Source of the DNA: Leishmania mexicana MHOM/GT/2001/U1103
Lineage: Eukaryota; Euglenozoa; Kinetoplastea; Trypanosomatida; Trypanosomatidae
Length of the DNA stretch: 64,000 nucleotides
Direction: 5' to 3'
Assembly: GCF_000234665.1 (NCBI RefSeq)
Contig: NC_018335.1
Location: 310,001-374,000 of the forward strand
Position numbers and translations under genes: made by a program
Notes under the pieces: model-generated
Database searches by the model: none
What the model saw: the letters and a program-made list of their open reading frames with translations, nothing else
Told to the model about the DNA's origin: nothing
Shown: piece after piece, positions 21,294-31,467 of the stretch
Layout: every line of letters starts with the position of its first letter
Position numbering within the stretch: position 1 is the stretch's first letter

Positions 21294-21826
21294 TGTTTCC
21301 TTCTTGGGTCGCGCTTCGTCAGTGTCGGAGGCGACAGTCTGTCTCCCTCGCGGTGCAACACCGCGGCGCTAAAATGAAAAGAAACCCTCTCTGTCTTCTC
21401 GCCGCCACCGATCATCGCGCCACCAATGACAGCGCGTACAGGGAATTCAAGGACGGGCAAGCCAAAAAGGAGAGTACTTGATGTACGAGCATGTGCATGT
21501 TATGCGACGCTTCCGAGTCGGTGTGGTTGTACTGCGGCTCCCCCCTCTCCCCCCCGTGTTGGGGGGCCGCGTCCGCAGCTCTTGGTGTGTCGTTTCTGCC
21601 ACACCAAGAGTTGCTGCAGGGGGGAATGGCGCGTCAGGCGCGCTCTTCATCATCGCCCTCAGTGCTTCCCCTCCGCTTATGCCGTCCCTTTTCCATCTTC
21701 CCTCGTCTTGGCTCTGGCGTCCCTGTGCGTGCTCCCACCCCCATCCGCCCCTCCAACTTAGAGGAGGAAATACGCGCCCTTCTTCCACCAGTAGGTCTCA
21801 CACGTACACCCCGTCTTAAGAAGCGC
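21294..21826. other. Spacer, with an open frame joining PME-1
   Basis: No separate gene. From the ATG at 21491 the PME-1 frame is open without stops, so an extended N-terminus cannot be excluded. The composition (T/C tracts, Ser/Pro/Arg-rich translation) looks like a 5' UTR. A T/C-rich stretch ends at an AG at 21791-21792. Confidence 0.5.
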
Positions 21827-23008
21827 ATGTTTCTTTTCGACGCATCCTGTACCAGCTCTACACAGGCACTGATGATGTCGGGTATTTCGACCAGTCCGCC
21901 GCTGCCGTCCCCTGAAGACCACGTCTTCATCAACGCACAAGGCGAACACTTTCACTGCACTACCTTCGCGCCGTCATTGTCATGCTTGCCACCCAACTCG
22001 GTCCAGGACACACGGACCCCGCTTCTCTTGTGCGTGCATGGCGCCGGTATGAGCGGTGACTGCTTTGTGCGGATGGCGCGAGAGATACAGCGACCCACCG
22101 ACAAGCCCAGCGACGTGGTGGCGCACACCTCGTCACCATCAGCGCGTACGAGTAATGTGCCCCCGATGCCGCCTTCTGCATTTGAGGCGATGGCGGCAAA
22201 TGCGGAGGCGCAGGGCGACGACGTGAACATGCACGTCATGACATACGACCAGCGCTGCCACGGCCGCTCCACCTTTGTCGGCGGCGAAGATCATCTATCG
22301 ATCGAGGTGCTGATGCGCGACTTTTTGGACGTGCTCCAGTATGCCAAGACTGAACTGTACCCCACCAGCAACGTCTACGTTCTCGGTCATTCGCTCGGCG
22401 GCGCCGTCGTGGCGCGTGCAATGAGCGGAAACAAGTCAGCCCTTGAGCGCGTTTCGGGTGTGCTCCTTGTAGACGTGGTCGAGGGAACAGCGCAGCTTTC
22501 GTTGCAGCACATGAAATCGTTTCTCAAGAATCGCCCCAATACGTTTCCCGAGGTGAGGGACGCCGAGGTCTGGTTCCTGCGCATGGGTGGCATGCAGAAC
22601 CCGCAAGGCGCCAAAGTTTCTGTACCGCCGCTTTTGCAGCAAAACGACGAAACGGGTCTGTGGCAGTGGCGGACGGACATCCGAAAGATGGAGAGCGTCT
22701 GGGACGGGTGGTTCGCCGGCCTCGATGAGGCGTTCATTTCGCTGCCGTGCGCCAAGATGCTGTGCACGGCGAACGCGGAACGGCTAGACAAGACACTCAC
22801 AGTTGCGCAGATGCAGGGCAAGTTCCAGTTCGAGGTGATTGGCAACGGGTGCGGCCACTACGTCATGGACGACGCGACGCCGACAGTCGTCGCCAAGGTG
22901 CGGCGCTTCGTGAAGCGCAACGAGGTGCTGGCGCAGAAGCTGCGGCTCGTGAACCAGAACCTCTCTGGCCAGATGAACAATACGACGGTTCCGCCAAAAC
23001 GCATGTAG
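21827..23008 (+). CDS. PME1: Protein phosphatase methylesterase 1 (PME-1)
   Basis: A 393-aa alpha/beta-hydrolase that removes the C-terminal methyl ester from the PP2A catalytic subunit. Visible elements: LLLCVHGAGMSG (oxyanion region); YDQRCHGRS; the nucleophile elbow GHSLGG with Ser189; DVVEGTA after the next strand, where PME-1 has its catalytic Asp; and GNGCGHYVMDD with catalytic His344. WDGWFAGLD, ERLDKTLTVAQMQGKFQ and the spacing between them are diagnostic of PME-1 rather than other hydrolases. With the ATG at 21827 the length is close to animal PME-1 (~386). An ATG at 21872 is an alternative. An ATG at 21491 would add 112 unconserved residues. Cytosol/nucleus is inferred; no clear signal sequence. 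Confidence 0.92.
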   Translation: MFLFDASCTSSTQALMMSGISTSPPLPSPEDHVFINAQGEHFHCTTFAPSLSCLPPNSVQDTRTPLLLCVHGAGMSGDCFVRMAREIQRPTDKPSDVVAHTSSPSARTSNVPPMPPSAFEAMAANAEAQGDDVNMHVMTYDQRCHGRSTFVGGEDHLSIEVLMRDFLDVLQYAKTELYPTSNVYVLGHSLGGAVVARAMSGNKSALERVSGVLLVDVVEGTAQLSLQHMKSFLKNRPNTFPEVRDAEVWFLRMGGMQNPQGAKVSVPPLLQQNDETGLWQWRTDIRKMESVWDGWFAGLDEAFISLPCAKMLCTANAERLDKTLTVAQMQGKFQFEVIGNGCGHYVMDDATPTVVAKVRRFVKRNEVLAQKLRLVNQNLSGQMNNTTVPPKRM

Positions 23009-25137
23009 GCAATAACTGCCGCTGTTGCACCACACCTACGTGCCTGCCCACAAGGGCACAAAACTCACCGCGCGAAAGCCAGAGATGGAAAGGGAAAGGG
23101 CATGGCAGCAGCAACAGCGCCGCATATATGGTGCAATGGCTTTTACGTACGTGCGGCGTTTGTGTTGGGGCTCTCCCGAGGTGCCGCATACGCGGTGCAT
23201 TTGAGACGTGATGGACATGCTCTCGTTTTGCGGAAATAATGCTTGCTTTGTCTGGGTGCCCGTTTTGATTGGAGCCTGTGCCGGCGTTCCTTACCCTTCA
23301 CTTGGACGCGCGCGACCAAACCCGAGGGCTGCAACCCGTGCATACATCCCGCGTCTTGCGTGATGCTCGTCATCCTCTTCTCTCCACATAACATGATGCC
23401 AAGGGCAGATGCGACACTCATCGGGTGCGCGTATACGTGCAAACCCGGCCTGGGCTCTGGCTACCCTTCTGCAGGGCGTGAGGACGACCGGGCAAAGGCG
23501 TCGGGTGTCGCGTTCGACATTCCCTCATTTTCCTCGGTCCTCGTCTTTTTCGCTCCCTCGCACGGCTGACGGAGCACGTCGTGTTCACATTCCGTATTCC
23601 CCACTGTGAACCAGCAACCCGTTCCCACTCCTCGTATCTCTCCTTCTGCCCACGTTTCTCTTTCGCGTGTGCGTATGTGTTCTCCATGGCCGACGCCCCC
23701 TCCCCCTCGCGATGCACACACTTACGTATGCTGGCGCCGCGTGCTCCGAATGCGCACGCTCGACATGACCCACTCTTCCCTTCTCTCTCTTTCTTACTTG
23801 CTGCTCGCACTCGTCCATCCAGAAAAGTTCAGCCGCGTATTTCTATCGCTCCCACCGCGTACAGTCAAAAATACATGCCGGCGTACTTGAGTTGCCTCAT
23901 CACAACTCTCCGCTCCCTCCCTCCCTCTCTCGCCATCACGTGCACACACGGCCCACTCCTTTTCACGCACGCACACACCTTCTCGGGCTCTCCACTACTG
24001 TGCACATAGACGAGGCGGAGTCGACTTTCCTGCGCGCACACGCTTGGAGGTAATCAGCGCTCTCTGAAAGGAAAAAAAAGGCATTGCCACCCTGGCGAGT
24101 GCTCAAGAGGCTGCAGAACTCACGGGGACGACACACAAGTACTTCTCTCTCCCCTCCCGCTTCCCCTCCCTCTCCTTTCGCATCTGCTCGCACTTCGTTG
24201 TGTGTGTGTGTGTGCATTTTCTTGTTCACAATTCGAGGGTTTTTGTCCTTTCTTAGGATCGGGGAGGGAAAGAAGTACGTACAAGCGCGGGCGTGTCACT
24301 TGGGGTCTACTCAGCACCCCGAAAACCTCTCTCCTCGCGCCCTTCCGCTCTCTCCCTCTCTTCTGGGAAGCAGGGTGAGCGGCGTGCCTGCTAGGTGTTG
24401 TGTAGACTGCTCGTGCTCCCGCGGCGTGCCTCCGCTTATTGAGACTGCGGTGGGCATCTGCTGTGTTTTCTTGTCGTGCCCTTGTTGTGCACTTTTTCAT
24501 TCCTATTTGTCACTGAAGCGCCTTCGTCTCTGTCTGTCTCACTGTGTGTGTGCGCGCTCCCACTTCTTCCGTTGCCCTCCTCGCGAGTTACCGATCCCTT
24601 CACTTGTGAAGGGCAAGATCGAGCCGGAGGAAGAAGGCCCACACGCGGGACAGGAGAGGAAGGAAACACCCGTCAGTCAGTTGGCTGCTGCACTTTTTTT
24701 TTCGCGGCTGCTGTTGACTCGTGGTAGCTCCATTTCTTTCCATTGCGTTTTTGGTGCGTTCTGTCGACGGCTGTGACAGCTGCTGCTGCTTTTCATTTTT
24801 GGGGGGGGTTTCATGTTTTTTTTTTCATACACCACTGGATGGCAGCAAGGTCACACGGCCTTCTTGACCGCTTTCTATCCGGCACCCTAACCTCCTTGTT
24901 CTCGCTCTCGCCGCTTTCCCGCTCTCGCATCAACTCCCTTCCCCTCCCCCCCGTCCCCCGCCGCCAGTCCTGTTGTGCTGGTGTCACGCGACGCACTTCG
25001 CAGTATTCATTCTTGTCTTCCCGTTCTTTTATCTTTCTCTGCTTTGTTTTTCAAGGGCACAGGAAACAAAGTATACGCACACAGTCATCCTCTCGTGTAC
25101 TGTCCTCACTTTTTTCTCATTGACCAATATTGCAGCC
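23009..25137. other. Intergenic spacer
   Basis: About 2.1 kb of UTR-like sequence with no recognisable gene. It has long T/C tracts, G- and T-runs near 24800-24830 and GT repeats. The end carries a pyrimidine tract and AG (25134-25135) directly before the V-ATPase ATG. Confidence 0.55.
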
Positions 25138-27819
25138 ATGCCGTGGCGTCAGGAACATTGCAGCGGCTTGTGGCGGTCGGAGGACATGATCCGCGTCAAC
25201 ATTATCCTTCAGCGAGAGGTTCTGTATGACACCATGTATGAAGTTGGCATGCTGGGCCGCGTGCAGTTCCTCGACATGAACGAGGGGATTACGACGTTTG
25301 CCAGGCCGTTCACGGAAGAGCTGCGCCGCTGCGAGGAGCTGCAGCGCAAACTTCACTTCATCGAGGAGTCGATGCGCAAGGACGCGGACTTGCTGGACAG
25401 GTACCCCGGGGACGTGAACATGAGCGCCACCGTGGAAGAGATGCGGTCCTCTTTGCTGCGGGGGCAAATGCACATGATTGACGACCGCATCGAGTCGACC
25501 GTGAACGAGTTGACCGCAATGCTCACGTCGCTCGAAGGGTTCCAGCACGAGATGAACCAGAACCAGGAGATGACTCTGCTCTACTACAAGTACAGGCTCT
25601 TGGTGGAGACACCGTCCGACATGACGATGGGCAACAGCAGCTTCGCCCACCAAAGCGCTGCCGTCAGCTCGGAGGCGTTCTCCCGGCTAGCCAGCCTCTT
25701 CGGCTTCATTGACTCAAAACTCAGCGAGGAGCTCTACCGCCTCTGCTACCGCATCACCCGTGGCAACGCCATCGTCGAGATCAGTAGCGAGCCGGCCATG
25801 TTCGTCGACGTCCAGACCGGCGAGCGCAACGTGGCCAAGACGCCATTCGTGGTGTTGTGCTCCTCTCCGACGATGATCGTCCGCTTAAAGAAGCTCATGA
25901 TTGGGCTCGGCGCCGGCGTTTACACCCTGGACGAGGTGCAGAGTCGCGGCATCGAGCTCACCACATCGACCACCGCCCACGACGTCGAGGAAACCATCGA
26001 GGGGGTTGAGCGGCGCAAGCGCGATGTGCTGACGCAGTGGTACGAAGAGCATCGGCTGTACAAGACATACCTAAAGGTGGAGAAGGTGGTGCTGACGGCA
26101 ATGAACATGTGTGCCATGTCCGGCTCCACCTGCACGGCCTCCGCGTGGGTACCACTGCGTCACGAGCAGTCCCTTCGCCGTGCGCTGCAAGATGCCGTCG
26201 CCTCGGCAAACGGCAGCGTCGAGTCCATAGTGACGCTCCACGCCGAGCAGCAACACCCGCCGACGTTTTTCGAGACTAACCGCTTTACCGAGTCGTTCCA
26301 GGGAATTGTCGACAGCTACGGCATGGCACGTTACAAGGAGGTGAACCCCGGCGTGTTTACCATCATCACGTTCCCGTACCTGTTCGGCATCATGTACGGC
26401 GACATTGGCCACGGCTTTCTGCTGCTCTTCATCGCCCTCTTCTTCATCAGCAAAGAAAAGGCCTGGCGGACGGCGCAGCTCAACGAGATAGTCGCCATGG
26501 TGTTCGGTGGGCGCTACCTGTTGCTGCTCATGTCCCTCTTTGCCATCTACATGGGCGTCCTCTACAACGACTTCTTTGGTTTTTCCCTGAACCTCTTTTC
26601 CAGCGGTTACACGTGGGCCCCAATCTCGGAGCAGAAGGGCACCACCTACCCGACGATGCCGAGCGGGCGGCCAAGTGTGAAGCCCCCGCACGTTTATGCG
26701 ATGGGTCTGGATGCGGCATGGGCCGAGACGGACAACAAGCTGGAGTTCTACAACTCTGTGAAGATGAAGCACGCTGTCATTGTCGGCGTGGCGCAGATGT
26801 TCGCTGGCCTCTTTCTCTCGCTCAACAACAGCATCTACGAGAAAAACTGGTACAAGATCGCCTTTTTGTTTGTGCCCGAGTTCGTTTTCCTACTGTGCAC
26901 CTTTGGATACATGTCGATCCTCATCATGGTGAAGTGGTGCCGCACCTGGGAGAACACGAACAAGGCGCCGAGCATTCTGGAGATCATGACGAACTTTTTT
27001 CTGCAGCCTGGCTCGGTGCCGAACCCGCTCTTCAGTGGACAGGCCGGGCTGCAGGTGTTCCTGCTCCTCGCGGCTTCTTCGATGGTTCCCTTCATGCTGC
27101 TGGGAATGCCATACATCGAGATGCGGGACTACAAGCGGTGGCAGCAGCGCCGACAAGTTGGTGGCAGCCGCCGCCGCCACGGCGGAGCGCAGCGGGCCAG
27201 CGTGGCCACAATCGAAGCCTCCGATTACACGGACGCCTTCTTGAATGAACCGTCGGCGTCGCTGCAGCCTCAGCCGGCCAACTACAGCGGTGACGACAGC
27301 GCGCACCGCAATTTGATGAGCGACGACGACGACGCATCGAACATCTTCGGTGACGACAACATGCATCCCTTTGGCGTGTCTTCAGCAAACAGTGAAGACG
27401 GTGCCACAGCCACGGTGATCGAGCGCGAAAACGAGAAATTCGAGCACTTTGATGTCTCGGAGTTGCTCATCCACTATGTGATTCACACCATCGAGTATGT
27501 GCTGAGCAGCGTGTCTAACACCGCCTCGTACCTGCGTCTGTGGGCGTTGTCGCTCGCCCACGCGCAGCTGTCCGAGGTTTTCTTCAGCTTCACGGTTACC
27601 AAAACGCTCGACATCGACAACAACTCTGGCTTCGTGATTGCCATTGGGGTGTTGTTATGGCTTGGCGCGACACTCGGTGTGCTGGTGGGCATGGAGGCGC
27701 TGTCGGCATTTTTGCATGCCCTGCGTCTGCACTGGGTGGAGTTCCAGAACAAGTTCTACGCCGGCGACGGACGGGCGTTCGACCCGATGGACCTGATAAG
27801 CCTTAACATGCAGAACTGA
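25138..27819 (+). CDS. V-type proton ATPase subunit a
   Basis: An 893-aa a-subunit of the V-ATPase Vo sector, which forms the proton half-channels of acidic organelles (acidocalcisomes, lysosome/MVT). The N-terminal ~400 residues are the cytosolic arm, with a coiled coil from ~45 (EELRRCEELQRKLHFIEE) and FQGIVDSYG before the first membrane span. From ~405 the membrane part starts with TFPYLFGIMYGDIGHG, a family signature. The essential channel arginine is Arg800 in SYLRLWALSLAHAQLSE. Between ~662 and ~770 there is a long hydrophilic loop with a basic then an acidic (SDDDDAS) part, longer than in many homologues. Length and motifs are full. The ATG at 25138 starts the canonical N-terminus; the open frame upstream has no ATG. 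Confidence 0.97.
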   Translation: MPWRQEHCSGLWRSEDMIRVNIILQREVLYDTMYEVGMLGRVQFLDMNEGITTFARPFTEELRRCEELQRKLHFIEESMRKDADLLDRYPGDVNMSATVEEMRSSLLRGQMHMIDDRIESTVNELTAMLTSLEGFQHEMNQNQEMTLLYYKYRLLVETPSDMTMGNSSFAHQSAAVSSEAFSRLASLFGFIDSKLSEELYRLCYRITRGNAIVEISSEPAMFVDVQTGERNVAKTPFVVLCSSPTMIVRLKKLMIGLGAGVYTLDEVQSRGIELTTSTTAHDVEETIEGVERRKRDVLTQWYEEHRLYKTYLKVEKVVLTAMNMCAMSGSTCTASAWVPLRHEQSLRRALQDAVASANGSVESIVTLHAEQQHPPTFFETNRFTESFQGIVDSYGMARYKEVNPGVFTIITFPYLFGIMYGDIGHGFLLLFIALFFISKEKAWRTAQLNEIVAMVFGGRYLLLLMSLFAIYMGVLYNDFFGFSLNLFSSGYTWAPISEQKGTTYPTMPSGRPSVKPPHVYAMGLDAAWAETDNKLEFYNSVKMKHAVIVGVAQMFAGLFLSLNNSIYEKNWYKIAFLFVPEFVFLLCTFGYMSILIMVKWCRTWENTNKAPSILEIMTNFFLQPGSVPNPLFSGQAGLQVFLLLAASSMVPFMLLGMPYIEMRDYKRWQQRRQVGGSRRRHGGAQRASVATIEASDYTDAFLNEPSASLQPQPANYSGDDSAHRNLMSDDDDASNIFGDDNMHPFGVSSANSEDGATATVIERENEKFEHFDVSELLIHYVIHTIEYVLSSVSNTASYLRLWALSLAHAQLSEVFFSFTVTKTLDIDNNSGFVIAIGVLLWLGATLGVLVGMEALSAFLHALRLHWVEFQNKFYAGDGRAFDPMDLISLNMQN

Positions 27820-29796
27820 CGTGGAGAGTGGAGGAATGGAAGGCTGGCGTTGTCGTGCTCGCCTGCTCTGGGATGCGTGCAACGCTGGTGGAACCATCTA
27901 CATCGATGAAACTGTTCTTTCCCCCTCTTGTGTGTGTGTGTCGAGGTCTCAGGGAAACCGAGCGGAAATCAAAGGTCACAAGGGCCCGCGAGAGGTGCCA
28001 TCGGTGCCACACACATGACCCACGTCTTTCCCTTCCCGGCATACCGCCACCGCCTCCTCCGCACTTCTTGCTTCCGCGTTTCACCCCACCGCCTCTTGTC
28101 GTCGTGCCGTTCTCTTTTTCGCACCTCATTGGCGATCTGAGCGCTGCAGACAGCTCTGCTCCCGCAAACGCCCACACAACGTCTGTAGAGTGTGCGAGCG
28201 TTTCCCTCTCGGCCTGCTGTTGGCGTCTTTCTTTTTTTTTCGACGATGCGTTAGTTTGTGTGCTTCCGTTCTCCTGGGTTGCCGAACTTTGCTCATTGGC
28301 TGCCGACGTTACTGCACATGTCTCACTCACACAAACGCAACGCAGAAGCACAAACGAAAATGAGAAAAGAAAAGCGTTCGGTCGTGCCCCTGCTGCCTCG
28401 CTCTCCCCCAGCCTTTCCTTGTTGTGGCATTCTGCATCGTCCTGTACGTGAAATAAACGAGCGGGTTCTTGGCTGGTAGGCGGCGGTGTGTGTCTCAGAG
28501 CACGCTAGGTGTATCGATCAAAAGAGATGGTCTGCCCCCCCCCCCTCCCCTTGCACTCCCCCTCCCAGAGCACCCCTTTACCGCTTCCATGACAACTGCC
28601 AACAGCCCTGATGGCGCGCACCCATCATTGTCACACCTCCTCCACTGTCCTCCCCATCCTCTACGTTCTCTCCCTCGTTTGTTTCCCTCTATGTGTGCGT
28701 CTTTCGAACCGTCTCCACATCTTCCCGGCTTTCCTATGCCTCGTAAAGAGTCGACGCGTCGTTCCAGCTCATTGAATCACATAAGAAAACACACAAGATC
28801 AGTAACATACACAAAGCGTTCACGCATACACCTCTTCTTTTTTAGGACTCCCCTCCTTTCGCCTGTTGTCATTGTCACTGTCCTTGCAACACCTCCATCA
28901 GACCGCGGTCGACATATCCAACGTCCCGAGACTTTTCTGCAGCTGTCTCGCTCTTGTTTTGCCCCGCGTCTGTGGTTGTCGATTCCATTTCTCTGCGCCC
29001 CTCTTAGAACAACCCCTGTCGCGCCTCTCCGGCACAGTGTCGATCGAAGTATCCCTTTCGTTTTCGTAATTCTCTTGCTTTCGCCATATACACAGCGGCT
29101 GTGGTTCTCATTCGTCGCTGCTGTTTGGTGTTCCACTTTTCGCTTTCCCGCCGTTCCTTTTTTTGTGGTAGTTTTGCCTGCAGTTATATATATATATTTC
29201 ATTGTGTGTGTGTGTGCTAATTCACATACACCTTTCCTTTCTTCTTCTGCATATGTGCCTTGCTGTTGCGTGGGTGTGTTACTCTCTGTACCCGTAGCGC
29301 TGGTCAATTTTGTGCTTTCTGCCCTTCTTTCTCTTTTGTTTTCGTTTTCGTGTTTTTTTTTCATCAGCTCCAGCTCAATACGGCGTTTGTGCATCGCGCT
29401 TCTCATCTCTTCCGTTCCCTTCTGTGTTTTCCATTCTTTCTCCTCTTCTTTCCCACTCTTTAGACATCACCGTCAGTGCAGAACTGCACAGCTGGTCAGC
29501 GAGGTCGAAACCAGAGCGCCAAGATCCAAGGAAAAGGGAGAGCGGAAAGGCAAGCTTGTATTACGCGCACGGCAACTCGACTCAGCGCATCCGTTCCCTG
29601 CTCATTCCTGTTAAGCTCTATCTCTCCGTTTGTTTTCCTCTTCACTCAATTCGCTCCTCTGGTACTGTTCTTTCTACATTCCCCTACCCTCTTGTGTACC
29701 GCTTCTCTCCACCACAGGTGCCGATTCTTTGCCAATCAGCAACCTCGCAGAAGGCGTAGCAACAACAACAAAATAAACACACGCGCCGAAACCTTT
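27820..29796. other. Intergenic spacer
   Basis: Nearly 2 kb of T/C-rich, UTR-like DNA. A frame open from 28469 to 29614 gives a Ser/Phe/Leu-rich translation that follows the pyrimidine bias and has no domain, so it is not called. A TA tract lies at 29185-29197. The right end carries an acceptor-like CACCACAG at 29710-29717. Confidence 0.55.
29185..29197. repeat. (TA)n microsatellite
   Basis: About six TA units in the spacer upstream of the 124-aa gene, followed by a GT repeat. Confidence 0.85.
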
Positions 29797-30171
29797 ATGC
29801 CAGCCATGACAGAGTTGCGTAGCAAGAGCTCTAATGCCCTTGCGGATGTCGAAGACCGGCCATTTTACGTGGCCACCTTCCAGCGCACCACCAGCCGCGG
29901 TGGTAGTTCAGATAAAGATGATGATATGCCGTCGAACTTGATCACCTCGCGCTCCAATGTGCCTGGTATGACACCACAGGAGCTCCTGGCAGCACACCGC
30001 ATGTCCATTGCCGAGATATCGAAGCGGGCAGATCCCGACCTGCACAGCCTCACCCTCAGTCGCCATCAGGTGGAGCAAGAGGATGTTTGTCACACCTCGC
30101 TAGGCAACATCTCGAATGAAGAGTACCGCGACGCGTTGGAGAGCTTCAGATTTCGCCCACTTGAGGACTGA
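29797..30171 (+). CDS. Small conserved-looking hypothetical protein (124 aa)
   Basis: A 124-aa hydrophilic protein not recognised as any family. The reading frame has coding-like G/C third positions and sits in the expected place and strand, after a splice-acceptor-like AG at 29716-29717. Visible parts: MPAMTELRSKSSNA start, a Ser/Asp-rich stretch (GGSSDKDDD), then MTPQELLAAHRMSIAEI, which looks helical, and a charged C-terminus (NEEYRDALESFRF). No signal peptide, membrane span or zinc motif is seen. A second ATG at 29806 could be the start. The gap after it contains retroelement-like repeats, so its 3' UTR probably includes them. Confidence 0.6.
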   Translation: MPAMTELRSKSSNALADVEDRPFYVATFQRTTSRGGSSDKDDDMPSNLITSRSNVPGMTPQELLAAHRMSIAEISKRADPDLHSLTLSRHQVEQEDVCHTSLGNISNEEYRDALESFRFRPLED

Positions 30172-30442
30172 GCGCTCACATCGTGATCTCTTTTTCTGCT
30201 TTTTTTTGCTGCTGCTCACTATAGTTGCTTTCAGCATCTTGGTGTGGGACGACTGCGGCGCTCTGACGATCTGGAGTGGATCGCAGTGTCTGCTGTCGGG
30301 GTAGAGAATGAGTGCGCTGAAAACGATGGCGAGCCGAGAGTAGACATACACATCCCCAACACTCGTTTCGTTTGTCCTTCGCGTCCCTTTTCCGTCCTCC
30401 TGCTTTTCCTTTTTTTTTCCTCCCGCCTTTCTTGTTCCGATG

Positions 30443-31296
30443 GACGTCCAGTCATGAGGGGCCGCGATGCCTAATGATCATAATACACTCATAGGTACAG
30501 CGTCAGGGGGCTGCGGCCCCCTGGCTCGCAGCTATCGCGCTGAGTGGTAAGCGGTGGAACTTGGGACTGGACCTGCTGCGAGGGTAGCTGGAGCAGCAAG
30601 GACACAGACACACAAGGCCTGATTGCTGCTGTTGCGGGGCTTGCTCTCCCTCCTCACGGCGCTCAGCACGGGCCCCACAGCGGTGTAGGACGGCACATTG
30701 CGACGCATCTGGGCCCCCATACTGGGGCTGCCGGCCCGTCGCGTGCGTCTCTCATTTCAGCTTGTCATTGGCCGCTGTGCGTGGGACGCGAAGGACAGAA
30801 GCCGACATGCTTGCAAAGGGGGCGATGCCAGAGAGGCGGGGGCGCCGGCTGCACCGGCTAGGGACGCCGCTCAGCGGTCTCGGACGCGGGGCTGTCGCCG
30901 GTGTACAAGGCTGCTGAGCTCACGGGGCGACGGGCGGCCATGCTCCGCCGGCTGCGGGCGGGCACGTGTCGGCACCCTGCATTGCTGCAGCGGCGTCTCC
31001 TCCGTGTGGCCGCGTGGGCCGATGCGGCACCGATGCCGGGGGCAGGACGAGCGCGCCCCGAACTGCATCACCGGGTGTGCCAGAGCCCGGTGTGGGAGGG
31101 TCTCCGCAACCATTGAGGAATGCCGCGGCTTGAGGCGACGGGGGTGGGGGAGAGGCACGGCATGCAGGCAACGTGTGCCGGGTCTCGCGGGGCCGTGGCC
31201 CGCGGCTAGGCCAGCCCCTGCGACCCGCACGACGCACGCCACCGCTTTCCGCCCTCGAGCAGGACCGTGGACGTGGCCCGCGTTTGCATCATGACG
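30443..31296 (+). repeat. Long direct repeat, copy 1 (retroelement-like)
   Basis: This copy matches 63147-64000 base for base apart from four substitutions seen by eye (30452, 30524, 30994, 31064), at a constant offset of 32,704. The left boundary is sharp: flanks differ before GACGTCCAG at 30443. The right boundary is unknown because the second copy runs off the window; coding-like composition continues to about 31467. The copy lies ~270 bases after the stop of the 124-aa gene, in transcription orientation, so it is probably in that gene's 3' UTR. Confidence 0.9.
30505..30522 (+). repeat. Perfect hairpin near repeat 5' end
   Basis: AGGGGGC and GCCCCCT are exact inverted repeats (7-bp G/C stem) around a four-base TGCG loop. 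The same hairpin occurs at 63209-63226 in copy 2. It would form in RNA as well as DNA. Confidence 0.7.
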
Positions 31297-31467
31297 TGGG
31301 GTGAGCCCGGGTCGGTGTGGCGCGGGTGGTGCGGCCGGCAGGGGGTGAGGGGGCGTGGACGAAGACGGAGAGCCCGCTCGGCGCATGGCCGTCCGCTTCG
31401 ACGGCAGGGCGGTTCGTCGGGGAGGAGCGGGGCTGCGCTGTGGCTGTGGTATGGGCTTCGTTGCTGA
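30544..31467 (+). pseudogene. Decayed non-LTR (ingi/DIRE-like) reading frame inside repeat
   Basis: One frame stays protein-like across the repeat, interrupted by TAG at 30859, TGA at 31114 and TAG at 31207, and ends at TGA 31465. In the middle, ELTGRRAAMLRRLRAGTC, then ~35 residues, then HHRVCQSPVWEGLRNH resembles the 'LRTG...C...H...C' segment near the C-terminus of non-LTR retrotransposon polymerases such as ingi/L1Tc. Degenerate ingi-related elements (DIREs) are known in Leishmania. No reverse-transcriptase FxDD-type motif was found here, so only a 3' remnant is proposed. Confidence 0.4.

Noticed and set aside
28469..29614. Long + frame of 381 codons before the 124-aa gene
   Set aside because: Its translation is Ser/Phe/Leu/Pro-rich and simply mirrors T/C-rich spacer; it lacks a proper ATG start and any domain.
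30544..30861. 105-codon frame repeated exactly at 63248-63565
   Set aside because: Identical duplication reflects the repeat itself; there is no ATG start (GTG only) and no domain, so it is not called as a gene.
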